Origin: CAWDLX01 sp963753485
GTDB lineage: Bacteria; Actinomycetota; Actinomycetes; Mycobacteriales; Micromonosporaceae
Length of the DNA: 64,000 nucleotides
NCBI GenBank assembly: GCA_963753485.1
Contig: CAVWCL010000004.1
Span: 124,001-188,000 of the forward strand
Direction of reading: 5' to 3'
The notes beneath the pieces are model-generated. The model had not been told where the DNA came from. It saw only the letters and a program-made list of their open reading frames with translations, and searched no databases. How positions within the stretch are numbered: position 1 is the first letter of the stretch; each line of letters starts with the position of its first letter. A program made the translations under genes and the position numbers. Shown here one piece after another: positions 56,640 to 64,000 of the stretch.

Positions 56640-59600
56640 ATGACTGACGACGGCCCGTCTCCGGCCACCCAGACCGAGCTGGATCGGCTCAATCTCGAGC
56701 TGGGCGAGCTCGGCCACCGGGCCACCGAAGCTCACCAGGCCTGGGTCGCCGCCGACGCCATCTTCCGGGCGACGCTGGCCAGGCGCGACCAGGTCGCGGC
56801 CGAACTGCGGACCGCCGGCGCGCCCGGCCAAGCGACCGGGACCGCCGCGCCGACCCAGACGCCGGCATCCGACACGACGCTGCCACCCGCGCCGAGCGCC
56901 GTGCCGGTAGCGGGCGGGCCGGCTCCCGAGGCCTCCACGCACACCGTGCAAAACCTGCTCTTCATCCTCGGCGGGTTGCTGCTCGGGATCGCCGCCATCG
57001 TCTTCACCGCGGTCGCCTGGGCCACCTTCGGCAACGCCGGCCGGGCCGCCGTGCTCGCCGGGGTCACCGTCGTCACGCTGGCGCTGCCCCTGATCGCGCT
57101 AGCCCGTCGGCTGTCGGCGACCGCGGAGACGTTCGCGGCGGTCGGCCTGCTGCTCGTGGTGCTCGACGGGTACGCGGCCTGGGCGGTCAACCTCGGCGGC
57201 CTCCAGGCGATGCCAGGCACCCGGTTCGCCGGTCTCGTCTGTGTGGCGGCGGCCGCAGCCGGAGTTGCCTACCGGACCGGGACCCGGCTGATCGGTCCGG
57301 CCTTCGCCGCGCTGGTGGCCATCCAGCCGGCGCTGCCGCTCATCGCGGCCGACTGGCGTCCCAGCGCGGCCGGATGGTCGGCGCTCGCCTCCGCCGTCGC
57401 GGCGATCAACGTCCTGGTGATCTGGCGACACGGCAGCCCCCGGGCGCGGACCGGCCGGACGGTGTCGATCGCCATCCGCGCGATTGCCTGGGGTTTGCTC
57501 GGGCTCGCCCTGCTCGTGGCCGGCTTGATCGCGCTCGACGCGGAGATCGTCAGCGCCAGTCCCGGCGAGGCCGGCTGGGCCGCGCTGGCCAGCATGATGG
57601 TGGCGGTCGTCTTCGCCGCCGCGTCCGCGGTCATCCGGGTACGGCTGCTGCACCGGATCGCCGCCGCCGGGTTGGTCCTCGCCGCCGCTCTCGGCGCGGG
57701 TCGCGCGGTCGCGGTCGCCTGGCCGGCGTACCGGTCGATCCTTGTCGCGGTGGTGATCTTCGCGTTGGCGGTCGCCGCGGGCCTGGTGGGGCGGGCCCTC
57801 CCCCGGCTGCGCCCGGGTCCGGCCGTCGGCACCGCGATCGCCGCCGCGGCGGTCGGGCTGGCGACCACACTCGACGCGGTGAGCGCGGCGGTGCGGGCGA
57901 TCGCACGGTCCATTCCGATGTGGACTGCCGACGTGTCCGAACCGGGCACCGGCACCTGGCAGCTCGCGGTCGAGGCGGTGGTGGTGGCCATGGCGATCGC
58001 CGTGGTGCTCCCCCGATCCTGGCGGTCCACCGCCGCAGCGGTCGGCGCGGCGGTGGCCATGCTGGCGCTCATCGACATGGCCGGACTGACCTGGTGGGCG
58101 CCGGCCGTGCTCGCCGCGGCCGGCGCCTGCGGACTCCTGGTGGTCGCCGTGGGTGGCCGGACCGCCCGGACGACCGTGAGTGCCGCCAGCGCCGCCGGCA
58201 TTCTGGTGATCGTCGCCGTGCTGACCAGCCTGGCCCGCCCCGCCCTCACCGGCGCGGTTCTGGCCGGCCTGGCCGTGGCCGGTCTGACCGCGGCGGTCGT
58301 CGCCGGTCGGCGGCCCGTGGGCGGCGCCGACCGGATCGCGGTCGGCGGCTGCGCACTTGTGCTCGGTCTGCTCGCCGGGCCGCCGGCGATCGGCAGCGCG
58401 CTGGTCGCGGCCGGCACACCGGGCTGGTGGGCGGCCCGAGCGACGGTCGCCGCAGTGGCCGGGGTCGTGCTCGCCCTCGGGCTGCTCGGCCGGCCCGGGC
58501 CTCGGCTGCAAGCTCTGACCCAGTACGCGTTCGCCGCCACGCTGGTCTCCGCGGTGACGTGGCCCGCGGTGGCCGCCAACACCGAGCGGGACGCATGGGG
58601 CGTCTACAGCGCGGTGTCGTTGACCATCATCGCACTGGCCCTGACGACCCAACCGGCTGTCGTGAGTGGATGGAGCTGGGCCGCGGGGGTCGCGGCGGTG
58701 CCCGGCTTGGCCGGCCTCGCCATCGCTGTCGGACCGGCAGTACTCACGGTGGTCGCGCTGCCCTACGCCTGGGTCGGCGCGGTCTGGTCCGGCCCGCCCA
58801 GCGGAGTTGGGCTCGCCCCGCCGGGACAGCCGCAGGTCGCGGTCACCTGGTCCGCTGCGGCGGCCCTCACTGTCCTTGCGCTCGCGAGCGCCGTCACCAC
58901 GTTCGCGCTGACCAGGCGGATCCGATCGGCCCTCGGTGGGCTGCTGCTCGGTGGGCCCACCGCGATCGTCGTCGGAGTGGTGGCTGCCGGTGCCCGCTGG
59001 CCAGGCCTGCCGGCGGCGCTGTTGGCGACCGGATATGCGCTCGTCCTCGCCGCCACCCTCACGCCGCTCGGGCGGTCGGGCTGGCTGGTCCCGCTCGCAG
59101 TTGGTCAGGGCGTCATCTACGTCGGTGCCGGCGTGGCCGGCGCACTGAGCCAGGAGTGGAGCACCCTGGCCGCCCTGGGGTCCACTGTGGTCGTCGGCGT
59201 GGTCATCGGTACGGCCGGGCGGCCGCTGGCCGGACGGGTCACCAGCTGGCTGGTCGCGGTGGCCGCCGCGCTCGCCACCGCGGCCGCCGCCGGGCTCGCC
59301 GCCGACCTGGCCGCCCGTGATGCCGCGCTCGGTGTGCTCGGCGTGAGCGTCGCGGCCCTGTTCCTCGGTGCCGTCCTCGACCGCCGCTCCGCCCGGACAG
59401 CGACGACGACCATCGACGAACCACCCGGGCCCGGGCCCCGACCGGACGGAACGGCGGCCGACGAACCGCCCGGGCCTGGACCGGACGGAACGGCGATGGC
59501 CGACGAACCGCCTCGGGCCCGACCGGAGGGGACGACTGTCGACGGACCGCTTCGGCCACGCCGGGCGGAGGCGACCGCGACCTCGGCCGCGGCGCACGCC

Positions 59601-60224
59601 GGCGCCGTGGTCGCCATGCTCTTCACCCTCGGCTGGCCAACGCACACCGCCGCGGTGAGCGCGGTGTGGGGGGTGGCGGTCGGGCTGCGCGCGCTCTGGC
59701 CCGGCACCAGCCGAGCCGGCCGGGCCGGGCTGGCCGCCGCCGGCGGCGGTTTCGAGCTGCTCGCCTGGTGGCTGCTGCTCGCCGACCGCGAGGTGACGCT
59801 CATCGAGGCGTACACGCTGCCGCTGGCGGCGGTCTCGCTCATCGCCGGGTGGGCGGCCCTACGGGCCCGGCCCGAGCTGCGGAGCTGGGTCGCGTACGGT
59901 CCGGCACTCGCCGCCGCCTTCCTGCCCTCGCTGGCCGCGGTCATCGGTACCGCCGGTGAGCCATGGCGCCGCCTCACACTGGGCGTAGGGACGCTGGCAG
60001 TGGTCATCGCCGGGGCGACCGCTCGCCGGCAGGCGCCGGTGGTGATCGGCGGGCTGGTACTGCTCATCGTGGCGGTGCACGAGATCGTCCTCGCGTGGCA
60101 GCTGCTGCCCGGCTGGATCCCCCTCGCGGTGGGCGGTGCGCTGCTGGTCGGCCTGGCCATCACGTACGAGCGTCGCCGTCGCGACCTGCGCCGGCTGCGC
60201 GCGGCTCTGCGCCAGATGAGCTGA
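56640..60224 (+). CDS. Very large polytopic membrane protein, SCO7613-like
   Basis: A 1194-residue protein with an N-terminal helical domain (about 1-55, LNLELGELGHRATEAHQAWV), a Pro/Thr linker, and roughly 30 membrane helices starting at TVQNLLFILGGLLLGIAAIV. A hydrophilic insert around 920-980 has three imperfect repeats of the PPGPGPxPDGTxxDE type. This matches Streptomyces SCO7613-type membrane proteins, whose function is unknown. The N-terminal coiled part resembles zinc-ribbon or oligomerisation regions in relatives, though no Cys pair is seen here. The ATG is six bases after a weak CACACT -10-like box. Confidence 0.85.
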   Translation: MTDDGPSPATQTELDRLNLELGELGHRATEAHQAWVAADAIFRATLARRDQVAAELRTAGAPGQATGTAAPTQTPASDTTLPPAPSAVPVAGGPAPEASTHTVQNLLFILGGLLLGIAAIVFTAVAWATFGNAGRAAVLAGVTVVTLALPLIALARRLSATAETFAAVGLLLVVLDGYAAWAVNLGGLQAMPGTRFAGLVCVAAAAAGVAYRTGTRLIGPAFAALVAIQPALPLIAADWRPSAAGWSALASAVAAINVLVIWRHGSPRARTGRTVSIAIRAIAWGLLGLALLVAGLIALDAEIVSASPGEAGWAALASMMVAVVFAAASAVIRVRLLHRIAAAGLVLAAALGAGRAVAVAWPAYRSILVAVVIFALAVAAGLVGRALPRLRPGPAVGTAIAAAAVGLATTLDAVSAAVRAIARSIPMWTADVSEPGTGTWQLAVEAVVVAMAIAVVLPRSWRSTAAAVGAAVAMLALIDMAGLTWWAPAVLAAAGACGLLVVAVGGRTARTTVSAASAAGILVIVAVLTSLARPALTGAVLAGLAVAGLTAAVVAGRRPVGGADRIAVGGCALVLGLLAGPPAIGSALVAAGTPGWWAARATVAAVAGVVLALGLLGRPGPRLQALTQYAFAATLVSAVTWPAVAANTERDAWGVYSAVSLTIIALALTTQPAVVSGWSWAAGVAAVPGLAGLAIAVGPAVLTVVALPYAWVGAVWSGPPSGVGLAPPGQPQVAVTWSAAAALTVLALASAVTTFALTRRIRSALGGLLLGGPTAIVVGVVAAGARWPGLPAALLATGYALVLAATLTPLGRSGWLVPLAVGQGVIYVGAGVAGALSQEWSTLAALGSTVVVGVVIGTAGRPLAGRVTSWLVAVAAALATAAAAGLAADLAARDAALGVLGVSVAALFLGAVLDRRSARTATTTIDEPPGPGPRPDGTAADEPPGPGPDGTAMADEPPRARPEGTTVDGPLRPRRAEATATSAAAHAGAVVAMLFTLGWPTHTAAVSAVWGVAVGLRALWPGTSRAGRAGLAAAGGGFELLAWWLLLADREVTLIEAYTLPLAAVSLIAGWAALRARPELRSWVAYGPALAAAFLPSLAAVIGTAGEPWRRLTLGVGTLAVVIAGATARRQAPVVIGGLVLLIVAVHEIVLAWQLLPGWIPLAVGGALLVGLAITYERRRRDLRRLRAALRQMS

Positions 60225-60254
60225 CCGGCCAGCGCCGCACCGCAGCCGACCCGG

Positions 60255-61130
60255 TCAGCGCCGCAGCGCAGCGACGGCGTCGGTCAACGCGGCCACGCCG
60301 GCCGGGTTGGTCGGATCGGGCAGCCCGATCACGTGCGCCACGCCCTGCTCCTGCCACTGGCCGAGAGCGTCGGCGACCGCGCTGGCCTGCACCGGCACCG
60401 CCGGCGCCTGGGCGCCGATCGTCATGCCCACCGTGATGTCTATTGTGGAGAAATGCCGACCGATCCGGTCACAGGCCGCGCGCAGGGCGTCGCGCCGCTC
60501 GAAGAACTTCGGCCCGGGTGTCCCGAACCAGGCGCCGTTCCAGGCGTCAGCCCACTGGGCCACGAGCGCCATCATCCGCGGGCCGCCGCCGCAGCCGACG
60601 AGGATGGGAACGGGTGGCCGGGCCGGCTCGCGTCGCGGCAGCAGGGGCGCGTCGCGGAGCCGATGGTAGGTCCCCTCGAAGCTCGCCCGACCCTCGCGGA
60701 GCAGGGTTGCGGTGATCGCGATCGACTCGGCGAACCGCTCGACGCGGTGGTCGAACGGGAAGCCGAAGGCCGCGTACTCGGGCTCGTGCCAGCCGGCGCC
60801 GAGGCCGAGGATCAGCCGATCGCCGCTGATCTCGGCCGCCGTATGCGCCATCTTCGCCAGCAGGCCGGGGTCGCGGAAGCTGGCGCAGCTCACCAGCGTG
60901 CCAAGCCGCACCCGGCTGGTCACCGCGGCCAGCGCGCTCAGCGTCGTCCACGCTTCCCAGGTGCCCTCGGGCGGGGCATCGCCGGCCACGCTGATCAGGT
61001 GGTCGTAGACCCAGACCGAGTCCAGGCCGGCATCCTCGACCCGCAGGGCCAGGTCCCGGATCTCGGCGTAGCGGCCCGGTACGCCCGGCCCCGGCTCATC
61101 TCCCAGCGGCAGGATCAGTCCGACCTGCAT
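60255..61130 (-). CDS. LLM-class F420-dependent oxidoreductase
   Basis: A 291-residue luciferase-like (bacterial luciferase superfamily) protein. Blocks seen are MQVGLILPLGDEPGPGVPG, DSVWVYDHLISV, SRVRLGTLVSCASFRDPGLL, SGDRLILGLGAGWHEPEYAA, RVERFAESIAI and VPILVGCGGGPRMM. In actinobacteria this pattern usually marks F420-dependent enzymes. The substrate is unknown. The ATG at 61130 has GGAGGAG upstream. It shares a short region with the divergent carboxypeptidase gene and converges on the SCO7613-like gene. Confidence 0.9.
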   Translation of the reverse strand: MQVGLILPLGDEPGPGVPGRYAEIRDLALRVEDAGLDSVWVYDHLISVAGDAPPEGTWEAWTTLSALAAVTSRVRLGTLVSCASFRDPGLLAKMAHTAAEISGDRLILGLGAGWHEPEYAAFGFPFDHRVERFAESIAITATLLREGRASFEGTYHRLRDAPLLPRREPARPPVPILVGCGGGPRMMALVAQWADAWNGAWFGTPGPKFFERRDALRAACDRIGRHFSTIDITVGMTIGAQAPAVPVQASAVADALGQWQEQGVAHVIGLPDPTNPAGVAALTDAVAALRR

Positions 61131-61248
61131 ACGGCTCCTCCGGCGTAATGGTCGATCGTGGCTCCCCCGATCCGGCAGCCACCAGTCTCCACGATCCCCG
61201 GGCGGGCGACCGGTCGGCCGATGGTTCGCCCGTGGCCGCCTGGATGGC

Positions 61249-61254
61249 TACCCT
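61249..61254 (+). promoter_or_regulatory. -10 box of leaderless promoter for carboxypeptidase gene
   Basis: TACCCT, six bases, then the GTG at 61261. No Shine-Dalgarno sequence. Confidence 0.6.
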
Positions 61255-61260
61255 CGCGCT

Positions 61261-62542
61261 GTGAGACCCTCGCTCATCCCGGCTGCTGCCCTGGCCACGC
61301 TGCTCGCGGTCGCGAGCCCGGTCGCCGCATCCCCGGTCGCTGCGGCCCCGGCCGCTCTGCGGGTCGGGCCGATGCCACAGCCGGCCACCATCGCGTGTCC
61401 GTTGGTGCACGTGAGGCCGAATCCACCGGCCCCGACGACGTCACCGTTACCCACCCACCCCCCAGGTGCGCCGGTCATCGGCGGCGACGCACTCGCCACG
61501 ACGGGGCTGGCCGTCCCCACGGGCAGCCCGGCGCTGCCCGGCGTCATCTCGGCCACCTCCTGGGTGGTGGCCGATCTGGATACGGGTGCCGTCGTCGGCG
61601 CCTGCGGGCCGCATGCCTATGGCGCGCCGGCCAGCCTGCAGAAGCTGCTGCTGGCGGCGACGATGATGCCGCGGCTGGACCCGAAGGACGTGGCCACGAT
61701 CACGGCGGAGGACATGAACTTCGAGCCGGGCAGCTCGGCGGTGGGCCTGATCCAGGGCGGCCGCTACCCGGTGGCCACGCTCTGGTTCGGGCTGTTGCTG
61801 AATTCCGGCAACGACGCCGCCAACGTGCTGGCCCGACTGGGCAGCGGCGGTCGGGGCGTACCGGGCGCGGTCGCGGACATGAACGCCGAGGCGCACCATC
61901 TCGGGGCGCTGGACACCCATGCCGAGACCCCGTCCGGCCTGGACGGGCCGGGTCAGGTGACCAGCGCGTACGACCTGGCCCTCATCGCGCGGGCCGACTT
62001 CGCTCGCGCGGACTTCTGCCGGTACACCGCGACCAGAACGGCGCAGATACCGCCCGAGCCTCCGAAGGACAAGCACGGGTTCCAGATCCAGAACGAGAAC
62101 CAGTTGCTCTTCGCCTATCCCGGCGCGATCGGCGGCAAGACCGGCTTCACCGACATCGCCCGGCACACCCTACGTCGGTGCGGCGCAACGCAACGGACGC
62201 AGGCTCGTGGTCACCATGCTCGGTGGTGAGCATCGGCCGATCCGGATGTGGAAGCAGGGCGCAGCGTTGCTGGACTGGGGCTTCGCCGTACCGGCGGGCC
62301 AGTCGGTCGGTCGGCTGGTGGCGCCGGGCGAGGTCGAGGCCGCGCGGGCGTCGGTGGCCGCGTTGAACGCCGCACCGGCGGCGGCCGGCCCAGCCGGCGG
62401 CGGCCCGGCCGGAGGCAGCCCGGTCGCGGTGCTCGGGGCGGCGACGGTGGCGAGCGCGTTCCTGCTCGTGTGGCTCGTCGTCCTGGTCGCCGCCCGACGA
62501 CGCCGGGCCCGCAGCGCCGGACGTCCGGACGCCGAGCTCTGA
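61261..62542 (+). pseudogene. D-alanyl-D-alanine carboxypeptidase (S11) interrupted by a +1 frameshift
   Basis: The first frame (61261-62229) has a signal peptide, a Pro/Thr linker, and penicillin-binding motifs ASLQK (SxxK), LLNSGNDAAN (SxN) and IGGKTGF (KTG). After GFTDIARHT it runs into unrelated sequence and a stop. From 62168-62170 the next frame continues the protein as YVGAAQRNGRRLVVTMLGGE, a short domain, and a C-terminal membrane helix (VASAFLLVWLVVLVA) with an Arg-rich end at 62542. One extra C in a CCC run explains it. All three catalytic motifs come before the break. If real, the protein loses its membrane anchor; a sequencing error is equally possible. Confidence 0.85.
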
Positions 62543-62552
62543 GCCGGCGTGC

Positions 62553-63629
62553 TCAGCGATCCGGCAGGGCCACCTCGACCGCGACGTCGTCGTCGGGCAC
62601 CGGCGGCTTCGCCTCGCCCTCTTTGTGCTCGACCGGTTCCGGTCCGTCCAGCTGCTTCGGCAGGTCGCGCAGCGGCAGGTAGGGCTCGGCGTCCCGCGGC
62701 AATCCGACCTCCATCGCCCGAGCCCGACTCATCTCCGCGTCGAACTCGGCGCCGACCAGGATGGCGATGTTGCACAGCCACAGCCAGACCAGGAAGACCA
62801 CCACTCCGCCGAGCGCGCCGTAGGTGCGGTTGTAGGAGTTGAACTTGGAAATGTAGAGCGCCAGCCCGGCGGAGACGATCACCAGGCCGAATACTCCGAG
62901 CACGCTGCCCGGCGTGATCCAGTGGAAGCCACCCTGGCGGGCGTTCGGCGACACCCAGTAGAGCAGGGCGATGAGCAGACCGGCGACCACGACCAGCACG
63001 GGCCACTTCAGCACGTCGAAGGCGTCGACCGTGGCCCGCTCGATGCCCAGCGCCCGGCCGGCTCCTTGGGCGAGCCGACCGGTGAAGACCACCGCCAGCG
63101 CGCAGGCGCCGAAGAAGATGCCGGTGACCGCGGTGACCACGAGCTGCAGCGGCACGGTCTTCCACGCCGGCCGGGCTTCCGGTACGTCGTAGATGGCGTT
63201 GGCCGCCCGCATGAACGCGCCGATGTAACCGGTTGCCGACCAGAACGCCAACACCAGTGCAGCGATGGCGAGCACGGCCGAGGTTCCCCCTCGCCGCTGC
63301 ATGTCCGCGATGGCCTGGATGAGGATCTCCCGCGCCGGTCCGGGGGCGAGCTGGTGCACGTTGGCGACGATGTCGTCGGTCACCGACCGGTCGAGCAGCC
63401 CGGCGCCGGCCACCAGTACCAGGAGCCCGGGGAAGATCGACATCATGCCGTAGTACGTCAGGGTGGCCGCCCGGTCGTTCAGATCGTCGGCGATGAATTC
63501 GCTGATGGTCCGCCGGAACACTCCCCACCAGGAACGCCCCTTCAGCTCCGCCGGGGTTCGCGGAGCGTCGGCGAGCAGCCGCACCAGACGATCGCGGTAC
63601 GCCCTGGCCCGCCGCACCGAACGCTTCAT
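62553..63629 (-). CDS. YihY/UPF0761 (ribonuclease BN-like) membrane protein
   Basis: A 358-residue membrane protein of the YihY family, formerly named ribonuclease BN, whose role is not established. Typical parts are DRAATLTYYGMMSIFPGLLV, FWSATGYIGAFMRAANAIYD, YWVSPNARQGGFHWITPG, and YISKFNSYNRTYGALGGVVV followed by FLVWLWLCNIAILVGAEFDAE. About six membrane helices and an acidic C-terminal tail with VEVALPDR. ATG 63629 is chosen because GGGAGGAG precedes it; an ATG at 63686 would add 19 residues. It converges on the carboxypeptidase gene with 10 bp between stops. Confidence 0.92.
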   Translation of the reverse strand: MKRSVRRARAYRDRLVRLLADAPRTPAELKGRSWWGVFRRTISEFIADDLNDRAATLTYYGMMSIFPGLLVLVAGAGLLDRSVTDDIVANVHQLAPGPAREILIQAIADMQRRGGTSAVLAIAALVLAFWSATGYIGAFMRAANAIYDVPEARPAWKTVPLQLVVTAVTGIFFGACALAVVFTGRLAQGAGRALGIERATVDAFDVLKWPVLVVVAGLLIALLYWVSPNARQGGFHWITPGSVLGVFGLVIVSAGLALYISKFNSYNRTYGALGGVVVFLVWLWLCNIAILVGAEFDAEMSRARAMEVGLPRDAEPYLPLRDLPKQLDGPEPVEHKEGEAKPPVPDDDVAVEVALPDR

Positions 63630-63698
63630 GCTCTCCTCCCGCCGCCGCGGGGCGAGAGACGGCCGCGGCACCCGGTATATGCCCACCGTCGAGTCGGC

Positions 63699-64000
63699 TC
63701 AATCGCGCAGACGGGCACCGAGTTCGCGCACGACATCGACGAACAGGTCCATATCCGCCGCCGTGGTGCGCCAGTTGCTGATGGCGGGGCGCAGCGCGAC
63801 CTGTCCACCGTAGAGGGTGGTGCCGGCGAAGACCCGGCCGTCGCGCAACAGCTCCTCGCCGATGGCCCGGTTGACCCGGTTGAGCTGATCGTCGCCAAGG
63901 TCGGCTGGCCGGTAGCGGAAGCAGACCACGTTGAGCGGCACCTCCGCGAGGCGTTCCAGATCGGGGGCGGTATCGACCCGCTCGGCCAGGTGCCGGGCCA
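63699..64000 (-). CDS. C-terminal end of a PLP-dependent decarboxylase (group II)
   Basis: The gene enters from the right edge. The visible ~100 residues read ARHLAERVDTAPDLERLAEV, then PLNVVCFRYRP, VNRAIGEELLRDGRVFAGTT, GGQVALRPAISNWRTTAADM and a final ELGARLRD. This matches the C-terminal small domain of aromatic-L-amino-acid/diaminobutyrate-type decarboxylases (pyridoxal-dependent decarboxylase family). The catalytic Lys lies outside the window, so the substrate cannot be assigned. Confidence 0.85.
   Translation of the reverse strand, partial: ARHLAERVDTAPDLERLAEVPLNVVCFRYRPADLGDDQLNRVNRAIGEELLRDGRVFAGTTLYGGQVALRPAISNWRTTAADMDLFVDVVRELGARLRD

Overview
The window is very GC-rich. It starts many genes with GTG and has many leaderless start sites. 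Its gene content (mycobacterial-type L,D-transpeptidase, ECF42 and SigE-type sigma factors, F420-dependent oxidoreductase, PAC2 protein, SCO7613-like giant membrane protein) points to an actinobacterium, most likely Micromonosporaceae. The family-level call is inference. I saw no rRNA, tRNA, CRISPR array or classical insertion sequence.

Layout. 0-4.5 kb: the end of a membrane protein, a dodecin, a GNAT acetyltransferase, then a tight three-gene operon of two small membrane proteins and a tyrosine phenol-lyase, convergent with proS (4.5-6.3 kb). 6.6-14 kb: a HIT-like protein, a DGPF/YCII protein with its ECF42 sigma factor, an SMP-30 enzyme, a secreted glutamic (G1) peptidase, a SigE-type sigma factor with a coupled membrane partner, and an orphan immunity-like protein. 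14-24.5 kb is accessory in character: S33 peptidase, VOC proteins (one internally deleted), a predicted pseudokinase, a lipoprotein, a decayed methyltransferase cut off beside a large uncharacterised 539-residue protein that may be mobile, a reductase, a pentapeptide-repeat protein, a PrmC-like methyltransferase and an L,D-transpeptidase. 24.5-35.5 kb: a hybrid sensor kinase with a full internal phosphorelay, an M55 peptidase, citrate synthase, a DinB protein, small regulators and an MDR oxidoreductase. 35.5-45 kb: two coupled GT-C-like membrane proteins, an RsmF-like methyltransferase, a membrane protein fused to a DyP peroxidase with a cupredoxin lipoprotein, and a divergent XRE regulator/methionine aminopeptidase pair sharing an operator. 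45-51 kb: PAC2 protein and a four-gene surface-sugar operon headed by PseB and PseC, followed by a frameshifted fragment resembling PseG. 51-55 kb: glcDEF glycolate oxidase. 55-64 kb: GNAT, a heptad-repeat coiled coil, the SCO7613-like protein, an LLM oxidoreductase, a frameshifted D-alanyl-D-alanine carboxypeptidase, a YihY protein and the end of a PLP-dependent decarboxylase.

Three observations stand out. First, a 64-70 bp sequence-conserved palindrome (core GATCTAGGGC) occurs three times, at 770, 44362 and 50977, each at the 3' end of a gene; in one case it supplies the stop codon. Second, at least a dozen genes start 5-8 bases after a TANNNT box, so leaderless transcription looks common. 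Third, several genes show decay or remodelling: the methyltransferase and pseG-like remnants, the deleted VOC protein, the frameshifted carboxypeptidase, the pseudokinase and the DyP fusion.
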